64,000 nucleotides of DNA from Pseudomonas svalbardensis (GTDB taxonomy: Bacteria; Pseudomonadota; Gammaproteobacteria; Pseudomonadales; Pseudomonadaceae), in contig NZ_CP125619.1 of the NCBI RefSeq assembly GCF_030053115.1, positions 2,367,501 to 2,431,500 on the forward strand, in the 5' to 3' direction. The notes beneath the pieces are model-generated. The model made no database searches, was not told the DNA's origin, and saw nothing but the letters and a program-made list of their open reading frames with translations. Each line of letters begins with the position of its first letter. The first letter of the stretch is position 1. Below are positions 35,628 to 44,105 of this stretch, piece after piece. The position numbers and the translations under genes are program-made.

Positions 35628-36494
35628 ATGAAAAAAATAATAGCGCTAGGGCTGATGTTGGCGGCATTACAAGGGTGCAGTTTGCGCGAGCCGATGGGGG
35701 CCGAGCAGGACACCGAATCACCGACCCTGACACCTCGGGCGTCGACCTATTACGACTTGCTGAACATGCCACGACCCAAGGGGCGGTTGATGGCGGTGGT
35801 GTATGGCTTCCGGGATCAGACCGGGCAGTACAAACCGACCCCGGCCAGTTCGTTTTCCACCAGCGTGACCCAGGGCGCGGCGAGCATGTTGATGGATGCG
35901 TTACAGGCCAGTGGCTGGTTTGTGGTGCTGGAACGTGAGGGGCTGCAGAACCTGTTGACCGAGCGCAAGATCATTCGCGCCTCGCAGAAAAAGCCGAATA
36001 CGCCGCTGAATATCCAGGGTGAGTTGCCACCGTTGCAGGCGGCCAATTTGATGCTTGAGGGCGGGATTATTGCCTATGACACCAACGTGCGCAGTGGCGG
36101 GGAAGGGGCGCGGTATTTGGGGATCGATATTTCCCGGGAGTATCGGGTGGATCAGGTGTCGGTGAACCTTCGTGCTGTCGATGTGCGCAGTGGGCAGGTG
36201 TTGGCCAATGTGATGACGAGTAAGACGATTTACTCCGTGGGCCGCAGTGCGGGGGTGTTCAAGTTTATCGAGTTCAAGAAGTTGCTGGAGGCAGAGGTCG
36301 GGTACACCACGAACGAGCCGGCGCAGTTGTGTGTGTTGTCGGCGATCGAGGCGGCCGTTGGGCATTTGCTGGCGCAGGGGATTGAGCGGCGGTTGTGGCA
36401 GGTGGCCGGGGATAATTCTTCGCCTGACAACAATGCGACGCTCGACCGCTATTTGACTCAGAACAAGGTTGTTCCTGAAGGTGAGGAAGAGTGA
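35628..36494 (+). CDS. csgG: Curli secretion channel lipoprotein CsgG
   Basis: 288 aa from ATG 35628 ('taagga' upstream). Lipobox 'LAALQGC' (Cys17). CsgG core: 'YYDLLNMPRPKGRLMAVVYGFRDQTGQYKP' (begins 'LNMPRPKGRLMAVVYGF'), 'SSFSTSVTQGAASMLMDAL', 'GWFVVLEREGLQNLLTERKI', 'LMLEGGIIAYDTNVRSGG'. It forms the nonameric outer-membrane pore for curlin export. Last gene of the 26882-36494 operon. A CGGCC-TTCG-GGCCG hairpin at 36502-36515 follows without a T tract. Confidence 0.95.
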   Translation: MKKIIALGLMLAALQGCSLREPMGAEQDTESPTLTPRASTYYDLLNMPRPKGRLMAVVYGFRDQTGQYKPTPASSFSTSVTQGAASMLMDALQASGWFVVLEREGLQNLLTERKIIRASQKKPNTPLNIQGELPPLQAANLMLEGGIIAYDTNVRSGGEGARYLGIDISREYRVDQVSVNLRAVDVRSGQVLANVMTSKTIYSVGRSAGVFKFIEFKKLLEAEVGYTTNEPAQLCVLSAIEAAVGHLLAQGIERRLWQVAGDNSSPDNNATLDRYLTQNKVVPEGEEE

Positions 36495-36587
36495 ACCGAG
36501 GCGGCCTTCGGGCCGACCTGGTTTCATCAGATGTACTCGGAAACCCTTGTGGGAGCTGGCTTGTCGGGTCGCCGCATCGCTGCGATG

Positions 36588-36700
36588 GCGGCCTGACAGC
36601 CGACCAGTCTCCCCCAGATGTACCCAGTCCAACTGTGGGAGCGAGCCTGCTCGCGAAGGCGGCCTGATAGCCGACCTATTTCTTTCAGGTGTACATATCC
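36588..36700. repeat. Two ~43-bp intergenic repeats (REP-associated), left flank of toxin locus
   Basis: Copy A at 36588-36630 reads 'gcggcctgacagccgaccag' and ends 'agatgtacccagtcc'. Copy B at 36659-36700 is diverged ('ggcctgatagccgacc...aggtgtacatatcc'). Between them is a REP core 'tgtgggagcgagcctgctcg'. A third copy lies at 39016-39058 beyond the toxin-immunity genes. Confidence 0.75.
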
Positions 36701-36704
36701 ATTC

Positions 36705-37110
36705 CTGCGGTAACGGCCGCTTATGGTTTCGCCCTTACGGCCATCCCTTTTTCAAACGCCAAAAAGGAACCAAAAGGCTTCGCCCCAAGCGTCCGGCCCC
36801 TCGCCTAGGCTCGGCGTTCCTTCGCTCCGGCATTCATCTGGGGGCATCGCCTCCGGTTGGCTTCGCTTCAACCTCCTCTCGATGTGTTCGACTTCGTCGA
36901 ACGGCGCTGCGCGCCTACCCCCCAGATGAACGCCTCCACTCAGCCTCCCGATATAGGGCGGGCAGATCAACATCAAAAGCCAGATCAAGATCAAAAGCGG
37001 CAGGCGAGCTAACGCTCGGCCTGTTGAGTGGTGGAGTCGTGAGTGCGGCTGGGTGCCGTACTCGATTGTAGGAGCAGAGCTAGCAAGCGAAGGCGGTGAC
37101 TAAAACTATC
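36705..37110. repeat. Non-coding intergenic element, Pseudomonas-type repeat
   Basis: About 400 bp without a credible gene. The stretch 'ttatggtttcgcccttacgg' through 'aaaaaggaaccaaaaggc' resembles a GC-rich element that recurs between genes in Pseudomonas genomes. It contains local inverted repeats such as 'ttcgacttcgtcgaa' (36888-36902) and 'cgagctaacgctcg'. Short open frames here look like chance. Confidence 0.5.
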
Positions 37111-37138
37111 GAATCACCGTAATTCAACATTGCCTCAT

Positions 37139-37525
37139 TTACTTCACCAATCCGAGGTATTCAGTCCATCCCCAGAGAACAAATATGCCGAAGACAGAAC
37201 ATGCATTGATTCGATACGGAATTTCTATCCAGCGCCGCAGGTGCAAAGGAAAACGCTGTATGTCTTCCAGTGCAAGGGGATCATCCAGCAAGAGCCTAGA
37301 GCGGCGTTTGCGGATTATGGCGGTGATCAAGTTGAGCCGATGCCTGCGACTGTACAAGCCATTACCCCCCGTGTTGTTAGCCTGAATGAGGTAACAGTGA
37401 GTGAGGTGAGTCTCCATTTCGCTGAGTTTGAAAAAGCTTACATAAACCATCACCGCCAGGTTGAGAGCCATCAAGAAGAACAACGCAATCACGATCGCGG
37501 CGTAAAGCAATTTTATTTCAATCAT
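37139..37525 (-). CDS. Small membrane protein, candidate immunity protein
   Basis: About 128 aa from ATG 37525, which overlaps the stop of the upstream gene (ATGATTGA); ATG 37540 is an alternative. A long N-terminal hydrophobic helix is present ('LLYAAIVIALFFLMALNLAVMVYVSFF', i.e. from 'YAAIVIALFFLMALNLAV'), then a basic middle ('AIIRKRRSRLLL') and a second hydrophobic end ('FGIFVLWGWTEYLGLV'). AT content is higher than in neighbouring genes. Position, coupling and inner-membrane topology fit an immunity protein to a membrane-active toxin. No named family recognised. Confidence 0.6.
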   Translation of the reverse strand: MIEIKLLYAAIVIALFFLMALNLAVMVYVSFFKLSEMETHLTHCYLIQANNTGGNGLYSRRHRLNLITAIIRKRRSRLLLDDPLALEDIQRFPLHLRRWIEIPYRINACSVFGIFVLWGWTEYLGLVK

Positions 37526-38861
37526 GGACAGTAGCTTCATATATGACTTCAGCTGCTGATTCGACGGCTTTCGAACCTGCATTTCCACCTGCCGACGCTG
37601 CCGCACCGCTTATGACCAAGACGCAAATCACTCCACCGATACCGCGCGTTTTCAACGCCACACCTGCGCAATACTCCATCGTTATCGGTGCTGTGTAGGT
37701 CGTTGCAATGGCAGCCCCACCAACGTTGCCCGCCAGTTTTGCTCCTTCGATATATTTCACCTTCCGACAGGGCTCTTCAGCGCCTGCCCGACAGACTTCA
37801 TTGATCCGCATGCTGGCGGCTGCGGTCGCCAAGCCAATGCCGACATAACCACCTGCTTGCATATATTTTGCCGCTCGGGCCACTCCATCAATATTTGTGG
37901 CATAGCCCGGAAGCTGCATCGGTGCCCCGGCCTTATCCCAGCGGTGAATTGTTCGTCGAGTGGACAACCCCAGCGCTCGTTTGAGCTTTGGATGATCAGC
38001 CATTCCGGTGCCTTTACGCACCAGCGGTCCCAGCCCGGCATCCAGATTCGCCATGATGCGTTTGCGCTTGGCAAAAAATTCCGTGGAGTTCAGGTGACCG
38101 TACTGTCGGTATTGCTGCTGATGCAGCTCTTCCAGATTTTTCAGATTGTTTTTAAGACTCTCCAGATGCTGCCCAATCATGAACGACGCCACACCCAACG
38201 ATCCCGCCGACACCTCCAGAAACGGCTCAATCACTTCATGGTGTTCAACCATAAACGAAGCCTCTTCATCACTCAGATCCTTGAGCGCCTCGTTGACCTT
38301 CTCGGCAGCAATCATCATCTGCGCCTCTTCACGCCGGCACATGTAGTGCCGTGAATCGCTGAAGATCACCATTTGCCCCGGTTTCACGTGTTCACCCAGA
38401 TGGCGATTGAGCGAACGAAATTCGCGACGTAATGCATCGCTTGGCGAACTCTCGTATAGCGAGCGTTCCAGTGCCTCAAGGCTCATGGGCTTTTCAATTA
38501 TGTGAAATCCGGACTCCGCCGGTTTGGGCTGTGTGAAGGCGTGATCTTCGACCAGATGTTGCGCCGGTGGTGGTTCGGGTTTGGGCTTGAAACCATTCCA
38601 TGAACCGCCACTGTTATCCAGATTGACGCGAGGCGTGACCATCACCCAATCGCCGTTGCTCACGGCCTGAATCAGTTTTTGCTGGTGGGCGGTTTGCATG
38701 TAGTTGGAGCGGTTGGCGCCCACGGCATTCAGCAGGTCGTCGAAGCCTTGTAAGTCGTATGGGTAGTTCAGGGCCTGACGAAGAGCATCGGCAGCTTGAT
38801 GGCTGTCGAGTACTTGGCCGCTCTGGCCGGCGAGTTGGTGTTGGGAGATGAGTTTGGTCAC
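37518..38861 (-). CDS. Candidate membrane-active toxin/effector, 447 aa
   Basis: Starts 'MTKLISQHQLAGQSGQVLDS' with no signal peptide. Residues 1-90 contain 'QAADALRQALNYPYDLQGF' and 'LIQAVSNGDWVMVTPR', a domain I associate with Pseudomonas effector-like proteins. The middle is charged and helical (~130-330). The C-terminal ~100 residues are Gly/Ala-rich and hydrophobic ('GGYVGIGLATAAASM', 'NVGGAAIATTYTAPITM', 'GIGGVICVLVISGAAASAG'), like the helical hairpins of pore-forming toxins. It is followed by an overlapping small membrane protein. It is likely a contact-dependent (for example type VI) or bacteriocin-type pore former; this is inference. No secretion genes for it are nearby. Confidence 0.62.
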   Translation of the reverse strand: MTKLISQHQLAGQSGQVLDSHQAADALRQALNYPYDLQGFDDLLNAVGANRSNYMQTAHQQKLIQAVSNGDWVMVTPRVNLDNSGGSWNGFKPKPEPPPAQHLVEDHAFTQPKPAESGFHIIEKPMSLEALERSLYESSPSDALRREFRSLNRHLGEHVKPGQMVIFSDSRHYMCRREEAQMMIAAEKVNEALKDLSDEEASFMVEHHEVIEPFLEVSAGSLGVASFMIGQHLESLKNNLKNLEELHQQQYRQYGHLNSTEFFAKRKRIMANLDAGLGPLVRKGTGMADHPKLKRALGLSTRRTIHRWDKAGAPMQLPGYATNIDGVARAAKYMQAGGYVGIGLATAAASMRINEVCRAGAEEPCRKVKYIEGAKLAGNVGGAAIATTYTAPITMEYCAGVALKTRGIGGVICVLVISGAAASAGGNAGSKAVESAAEVIYEATVHD

Positions 38862-39015
38862 GCTTTGTGCCCGGTCCTTGGAAACGGGGCACTTTGGCGA
38901 TAGGGCTCAATGGTGGATGCCGGGGGATTCGGTTTGGCATGTAGGGGAAGTCCGAATTTTTCTCGGTGTTTGGGGGAGGGTGGTTTGTCAGTAGGTTATT
39001 GGCTTGCCTGCGATT

Positions 39016-39058
39016 GCGGCCTGACAGCCGACCAGTCTCTTGCAGATGTACCCAGTCC
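39016..39058. repeat. Third copy of the 43-bp repeat, right flank of toxin locus
   Basis: 'gcggcctgacagccgaccag...agatgtacccagtcc' is nearly identical to 36588-36630 and in the same orientation. The pair brackets the toxin-immunity genes, 2.4 kb apart. Confidence 0.75.
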
Positions 39059-39199
39059 CACAGGGAATATGTGCTGATTCGAGGGGCGTGTTTAATGGCG
39101 TTTAGCGTTACTTCCTGAAAGCTACAGATCCTTGCGCCGTTGCCTACGACTGCGCCAGAATCCGCCGGCTTGTGCGCTTTGTACCTGGTCTTTATCGTT

Positions 39200-39430
39200 T
39201 CCGGGCCGTTGAATTCAGCGGCCGGGTTTAGCGACCCGGGCTATCCAAAGTGCATCAGTGCTCCAGACTTTCTTGCAGACTTTTGATGTCTGCATTTACG
39301 TTATGGTGGCTGTATGCGGGAGATCTTCGGGTCTACCGGGTGCCTTTGACCGGTTCGCTAACCTGCATACAGTCGCCACCCTTACTTGTTTAGCGACAGG
39401 TTCTGGTGGCGCTATTTTCCAAAGGAGCTT
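39200..39430 (+). ncRNA. Structured leader upstream of the DUF6124-type gene
   Basis: The gap 38862-39434 holds no gene. Upstream of the coding start are a hairpin 'ccgggccgttgaattcagcggccggg' region (39206-39231) and a larger one. In the latter 'ggtggctgtatgc' (39305-39317) pairs with 'gcatacagtcgccacc' (39365-39380). The segment gccacc can alternatively pair with 'ggtggc' at 39405-39410, just before the ribosome site 'aaaggag'. Two mutually exclusive helices so close to the start suggest an RNA element controlling expression. Seen in sequence; the function is inferred. Confidence 0.5.
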
Positions 39431-39434
39431 CACC

Positions 39435-39791
39435 ATGTTCAAAGCCACACCCAATCCCCCAGAAAACGACACCGTTTCCCCTTACGAGTCACCCGATTCA
39501 AAAAAACTCCACGAAGCCGCCGACCGCGCCTTCGACCATTACCTCAATTCCCAAAAAGACACGCCCAAACGCAAGGTCAGGACGATGTTCGTCATCGCCC
39601 CGGACATCGACACCGAAAGCCTGTTGGCCCACGCCTGTGAATCGCTGGCTTCCGCCAGTGTCATGGCCACTGATTTCGCGGTGTTTCTGGAGGGGCCGCA
39701 GCGCAGCATGTTATTGGGCATCCAGCAGGTCATCATGCTGGCCGACCTGGCGGTAAATCGGGCGCTGGATAATATCGATCCGCAGGCGTAA
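39435..39791 (+). CDS. DUF6124-family hypothetical protein
   Basis: 118 aa from ATG 39435, with 'aaaggagc' 8 nt upstream. Begins 'MFKATPNPPEND', then 'SPDSKKLHEAADRAFDHYLN', a basic segment 'KRKVRTMFVIAPDIDTESL' and a helical end 'MLLGIQQVIMLADLAVNRAL'. This small family is abundant in Pseudomonas and often multi-copy; its role is unknown. A dead fragment of the same family lies at 9563-9661. Upstream sits an elaborate structured leader. Confidence 0.85.
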   Translation: MFKATPNPPENDTVSPYESPDSKKLHEAADRAFDHYLNSQKDTPKRKVRTMFVIAPDIDTESLLAHACESLASASVMATDFAVFLEGPQRSMLLGIQQVIMLADLAVNRALDNIDPQA

Positions 39792-39845
39792 GCCGTACCA
39801 TCGATCGTTCCCACGCAGAGCGTGAGAACGATTGACCGGGACAGA

Positions 39846-39884
39846 CAAAAAAAACGCGACCCTCCACGGGTCGCGTTTTTTTTA
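39846..39884. terminator. Bidirectional rho-independent terminator
   Basis: 'aaaaaaaacgcgacc' - 'ctccac' - 'gggtcgcgtttttttt' is a stem of 8-9 GC-rich pairs with an A tract on one side and a T tract on the other. It serves both the plus-strand gene ending at 39791 and the csgA-like gene ending at 39895 on the minus strand. Confidence 0.92.
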
Positions 39885-39894
39885 TGCCGCGCGA

Positions 39895-41274
39895 TTATTG
39901 CTGAAGCACGGTTGCCCGGTTGTCGCTGCCCAACTGCTGCACGGTCGCAGTCTGGGTCATGCCACTCTGAGTGACAGTGGCAATGTTGCCGGTGCCGCCC
40001 TGAGTGACGTAGGCCACGTTCATGGTGCCGGACTGGTCGAAGTTGGTGGTGTTGCCGATACCGGTGCTGCTGCCCTGGGCCAGGTTGGTGGTGCCGCGCT
40101 GGTCGGCGATGAGGATGTTGTCGCTGCCGTTCTGGTCGAAGTACAGCTCGTTGTAGTTTTCAGCCTGTTTAACGGTGGTTTTGTTGCCGGTACCCGTCTG
40201 GCTGGTGGTCATGAGGTGGCCGATGCCGTTCTGGGTGAAGTTGGCGGTGTTGTTGGTGCCGTTCTGGTTGACGGTTGCACGTTGGTTGCTGCCGAACTGG
40301 CCACCCTTTTCCGGGCCTTTCCAGTCGCTGGCGTAGACCTTGTTTTCAGTGCCCACGGAGGTGGCGTTCAGCACATGGCTATCGCCCTTCTGGTAGGTGA
40401 AGTGCACGTTGCCGGTACCTTGTTGGTACAGCGCCAGGGTCGAGCCGACGGATTCGAACTGGTCGGTGTAGATCGCGTTGAGGTCGCCGACTTGCAGCAC
40501 CTGGGCGACGTTGTTTTCGCCGAAGCTCTGGTCGACCACAGTCTCGTTGGTTTTCCCGTACTGGTTGACGGTGGCCTCGCTGGCGGTTTGCCCGCCTTGC
40601 CAGACTTCGGCGCCGTTGAAGTCGCCGAACTGGTTGATGGTCACGGTGCCGCCGTTGCCATCGCGCTGGTCGCCATAGGCGTAGTTGCCTTCGCCCGCCT
40701 GGTTGAGATTGATCTGGCCGCCCATGTGGGCGATTTGTTCGGCGGTGGCGTAGTTGGCGGTGCCGTACTGGATGATCACTGCGTTGTTGGCAGTGCCCAG
40801 TTGGATCTGTTCGATATTGGCCTCGTTGCCGTCACCAAACTGGAAGGTTTGAGCTTGGGTGCCTTCCTGAGTGTCCTGATAAATGAACGAGAAGTTGCCG
40901 GTGCCTTGCTGTTGTTGCAGCGCTTCGTTGCCGCCCACGCCTATCGACTGGCTGGCGTGGCTGGTGTTGGAGCTGCCGACCTGTTGCTGGGTGATGGTGC
41001 TGCCGTTTTCGAACAGTTGCTCGGCGTAACCGGCGTTGTAGTCGCCGAGTTGATCCTGGGTGATGGTGCTGGTGGCGTTGTCTTGCACCGCTGCGGCATC
41101 GTTGCTCTCGCCGTATTGTTGTTGGGTGGCGGTACTGAACGGGGCCGCGGTCTGTTTCACGTCGGCGATGTTGGCGGTACCGACCTGGTCCTGGGTGGAA
41201 ACGCTGTCGTCGGCCATCGCCTGGGCACTGACTAGGACCAGGATGGCGGCGGTGAGGGGCGTCAGTTTGAACAT
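39895..41274 (-). CDS. csgA: Curlin-repeat major subunit-like protein (CsgA-like, 459 aa)
   Basis: Signal peptide 'LTAAILVLVSAQAMA', then some 400 residues of curlin-type repeats. The Q-x-G-x-x-N-x-A-x-x-x-Q pattern recurs throughout ('ITQDQLGDYNAGYAEQ', 'ITQQQVGSSNTSHASQ', 'VNQNGTNNTANFTQNG', 'VTQGGTGNIATVTQSG'). It is about three times the length of E. coli CsgA, with roughly 17-20 two-strand units, so it would form a long beta-solenoid amyloid. It is exported by the CsgG/E/F system encoded at 34788-36494. Last gene of a minus-strand operon beginning at 45452. Confidence 0.87.
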   Translation of the reverse strand: MFKLTPLTAAILVLVSAQAMADDSVSTQDQVGTANIADVKQTAAPFSTATQQQYGESNDAAAVQDNATSTITQDQLGDYNAGYAEQLFENGSTITQQQVGSSNTSHASQSIGVGGNEALQQQQGTGNFSFIYQDTQEGTQAQTFQFGDGNEANIEQIQLGTANNAVIIQYGTANYATAEQIAHMGGQINLNQAGEGNYAYGDQRDGNGGTVTINQFGDFNGAEVWQGGQTASEATVNQYGKTNETVVDQSFGENNVAQVLQVGDLNAIYTDQFESVGSTLALYQQGTGNVHFTYQKGDSHVLNATSVGTENKVYASDWKGPEKGGQFGSNQRATVNQNGTNNTANFTQNGIGHLMTTSQTGTGNKTTVKQAENYNELYFDQNGSDNILIADQRGTTNLAQGSSTGIGNTTNFDQSGTMNVAYVTQGGTGNIATVTQSGMTQTATVQQLGSDNRATVLQQ

Positions 41275-41301
41275 GATGAAACCTCCAAGTGTTGCAGTGC
41301 T

Positions 41302-41763
41302 TTAGCGGTATTGTTTGACCGAAACGCTCATGCCGTTTCCCGACTGGGTCACGGCGCTTGAAAGCCCCGTGCCGGCCTGGTCGATGCTGGCGTCGTTGTT
41401 GTTGCCGTTCTGGGAAATCTGCGCGCGGTTGTGGCTGCCGTTTTGTGTGATTGAGGCGGCGTTGCCACTGCCTTGCTGAGTGATCATTGCCATCAGGTCG
41501 CTGCCTTGTTGCAGGATGTAGGCTTCCTGATGACTGCCCGACTGGACGATGCGACCGAGCAGCGACTGGCCGTTCTGTTGCAGCAGCGCAACGTTGGCCT
41601 GTCCGTTCTGATCGATCAGTGCTTGCTGGCCAATCGGTGGTGGTAACTCGCCGAGGTCGGCGCCGGGGGCCAGGTCGTCGTTCTCCATCAAATCGTCGGC
41701 GCGCGCGCCCGCACTGCTGCAAAGCAGAAGCAGGCAGAGCAGGGCGGCGGTCGAGGTTTTCAT
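41302..41763 (-). CDS. csgB: Curlin nucleator-like protein (CsgB-like)
   Basis: 153 aa from ATG 41763, with signal peptide 'AALLCLLLLCSSAGARA' and a 25-residue acidic linker ('DDLMENDDLAPGADLGELPP'). About nine ~11-residue curlin half-repeats follow ('IDQNGQANVALLQQ', 'ITQQGSGNAASITQ', 'ISQNGNNNDASIDQ'). The size and the single-unit repeats resemble CsgB, the surface nucleator. It lies 27 bp upstream of the csgA-like gene in the operon. Confidence 0.83.
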   Translation of the reverse strand: MKTSTAALLCLLLLCSSAGARADDLMENDDLAPGADLGELPPPIGQQALIDQNGQANVALLQQNGQSLLGRIVQSGSHQEAYILQQGSDLMAMITQQGSGNAASITQNGSHNRAQISQNGNNNDASIDQAGTGLSSAVTQSGNGMSVSVKQYR

Positions 41764-41823
41764 GGCTGCGTCCTTTGTGAAGAGGCCGGCCCCACCCACC
41801 GAATCGGCGGGAGGGGCGAGGGC

Positions 41824-44070
41824 TCAGTTGGAGATCACCGACACCGTGCGCACGGTGCCTTGGGACGAGGTGATGGTCGCAGTCGGGTTAGCCGACGGGA
41901 TCACCGTGGTGCTGTTGCTCACCGTCAACCGCCAGCGACCGGTCACCGGCACCGTGGTGGTGCCCAGGGTTACGAGCCCTGTCGGGGTGCTGACCTGCAC
42001 GGTGATGGTGTTGCCAGTAATCACCGATGAGGTGCCCGCAAAGTCCCAGGTGAAGCGGTTGTTGGAGCGAGCCGACACCGTAGCCGTGGTCACCGTGAAG
42101 GTTTCCGCAGCAGGCCGTGGCGAGACTTGCACCGTTACCGTGGCCGGTGTCGACAGGGCGCCGAAGCTGTCCCGGGCAATGTAGGTGAAGGTCGTGGTGA
42201 AGGCCGTCGTGACCGTGGCCGGTGGGGTGTAGGTGATCACCGTGCCGTTGCTGCTGACCGTGCCACGGCCGGCTGCAGGTTGGGTCAGGCTGGCGACAGC
42301 CAAAGGCACGTTGCCTTCCGGATCGGTGTCGTTGGCCAACACGTTGATCGGAACCGCCACGCCCAGGGTCGCGATGCTGTCGGCGACCGCCACCGGTGGC
42401 CGGTTAGGCGCAACGGTGATGGTCACGGTCGCCGCAGCGGTCGAGGCCAGGCCTTTGATGTCTTGAGCCTTGTAGGTGAAGGTCGTGGTCAACGGTGCAT
42501 TGACCACGGCTGGCGGGGTGTACACCACCGCAGTGGTGCCACTCAACGCCACGGTGCCTTGGCCTGCGGCCGGTTGGGTCAGTGCGGTGATGCTCAGCGG
42601 CGTGTTGCCGTCCGGGTCACTGTCGTTGGCCAGTAGGTTGAGGGTGATCGGCACGCCGAAGCTGGTGCTGCCGGTGTCGGCAACGCTCAGCGGCGCCTGG
42701 TTCTCGCCGGTATCTGGCGCGGAGCCCACTACGACGACAAGCTCGGTGTCACTGCCGCCCGCGGCGGATTTGACCGTAACGGTTGCCGGCGGCTGAGTCA
42801 GGTCGGCGACGGTCAGGCGTTGCAAGGTGCCGGTTTTCGACAGACGTCCGTAACCCTGCGCGACCATGTCTGGCACCGCCACTTCGTCAGTGGACGTGGC
42901 CTCGATCAGCAGGCTGTGATTGCTCCAGTTGTAGCGAGCAGTCTGGATTTTCACCAGGTCAACGAGCTTGCTCGACACTGCCGTCGGCCGGGTGGTGGCA
43001 CTCGGGTCGGTAGCGGTGACCACCACCACCGCAGGCACGGTGGCACCCGTCAGTCGATGGCCGAAGAACTGACCATTGTTGTCGCCAAGCATGTTGGTCA
43101 GGCATGGCGTCTGCGGTGGTCCGGGCACAAGGGCCACGGTTTCGCGGAAGCACACGCTCGAACCGTTGGCCGATTTGCCAAACACTTCTACCCGCGTACT
43201 GCTGTTGCCCGGGCCTGAAGAGGTGCGGCGGTAAGTGGCGCGGCCAATTTCCACCGGGGTTTGCGCACGGTTGTCGAGGACTTTGCCAGACACGGTAAAG
43301 AGGGTGGTCTGGAGGGTCCCGGCAGGCCCCTGCACACGCAGAAAGTTGTTATTGAACGGGCTGCCGGTGACCGCTTCGGTGAGGTTCGGATCGCCGACGT
43401 AAGTCTCGATGGAACCGGTGTCCGGGTTCACCTCGGTGTACGGCCCATTGACGCTGCGCAGGAATGGCCCGACCTGCCCGTTGAGGGCGCCGGAGAAGTT
43501 GCCCGGCGCGCCGATGCCGATGTCGCGGGTGATGTTGATCGCCCGACGGCCCGGAGTAGTGACGTTGACCGTTTCTTCGCCGTACGGGTGGGTGATGGTG
43601 TAGGTCCCGGCGACAGGCACGTTCACCCGCAGACGAATCCGCGCGAAGCTTGCCTGATCGCCGTCGACAGGGTTTTCCGCAGCGAAAGCTGCTTCGATCC
43701 CGGCCACGTAGGCATCCACGCCATAGCCTGCGACATCATTGATGCTGGTCTCGGCGAGGAACCAGAACGCTTCCGGTGGCCAGTTATCCGGAAACACCAT
43801 CGGCTGGGTGTCGTCGAAAACCCCAGGTTCCGGATTCAGGATGCACATGTAGGAGGGCGCGCCAGGTGCGCCAGGCGACCGCGAGCTGGTAGCCCGCGAC
43901 TGGCACAGTTCCAGCGACAGCAGAGTGTTGTCCTGATACCACATCGGGAATTTCCCGGTGGCAAAGGTGTAGGGGCCGGGGTCGACGGCAGCGAGTTGCG
44001 CGAAAGCACTGCCGGACAGCGATAGAGTCAGTCCCAGTGCGTTGAGTGCCAGGCGTGGCAATTTATTCAT
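41824..44070 (-). CDS. Large surface protein with two cadherin-like domains (paralogue 2)
   Basis: 748 aa from ATG 44070, with 'aggagg' 5-6 nt upstream. Signal peptide 'LALNALGLTLSLSGSAFA'. An N-terminal ~220-residue domain starts 'VDPGPYTFATGKFPMWYQD' and contains 'SYMCILNPEPGVFDDTQP', 'IRLRVNVPVAGTYTITHPYG' and 'FLRSVNGPYTEVNPDTG'. A beta-rich middle follows, then two Ig/cadherin-like tandem domains ('NLLANDSDPDGNTPLSITAL' and 'NVLANDTDPEGNVPLAVASL') and a final Ig-like domain. The N-terminal domain is clearly paralogous to the protein encoded at 44106. The DxDxDG-like loops suggest Ca (or Mn) binding. Probably an exported adhesin or matrix protein; no named family. Confidence 0.8.
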   Translation of the reverse strand: MNKLPRLALNALGLTLSLSGSAFAQLAAVDPGPYTFATGKFPMWYQDNTLLSLELCQSRATSSRSPGAPGAPSYMCILNPEPGVFDDTQPMVFPDNWPPEAFWFLAETSINDVAGYGVDAYVAGIEAAFAAENPVDGDQASFARIRLRVNVPVAGTYTITHPYGEETVNVTTPGRRAINITRDIGIGAPGNFSGALNGQVGPFLRSVNGPYTEVNPDTGSIETYVGDPNLTEAVTGSPFNNNFLRVQGPAGTLQTTLFTVSGKVLDNRAQTPVEIGRATYRRTSSGPGNSSTRVEVFGKSANGSSVCFRETVALVPGPPQTPCLTNMLGDNNGQFFGHRLTGATVPAVVVVTATDPSATTRPTAVSSKLVDLVKIQTARYNWSNHSLLIEATSTDEVAVPDMVAQGYGRLSKTGTLQRLTVADLTQPPATVTVKSAAGGSDTELVVVVGSAPDTGENQAPLSVADTGSTSFGVPITLNLLANDSDPDGNTPLSITALTQPAAGQGTVALSGTTAVVYTPPAVVNAPLTTTFTYKAQDIKGLASTAAATVTITVAPNRPPVAVADSIATLGVAVPINVLANDTDPEGNVPLAVASLTQPAAGRGTVSSNGTVITYTPPATVTTAFTTTFTYIARDSFGALSTPATVTVQVSPRPAAETFTVTTATVSARSNNRFTWDFAGTSSVITGNTITVQVSTPTGLVTLGTTTVPVTGRWRLTVSNSTTVIPSANPTATITSSQGTVRTVSVISN

Positions 44071-44105
44071 GATGCCTCCTGATGAGGATCTGGGCATGTG
44101 TGCGT

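Noticed and set aside
39832..41235. 467-codon plus-strand frame opposite csgA
   Set aside because: Repetitive Val/Gly/Leu text is the antisense shadow of the curlin repeats; the minus strand has a signal peptide and the curlin pattern.
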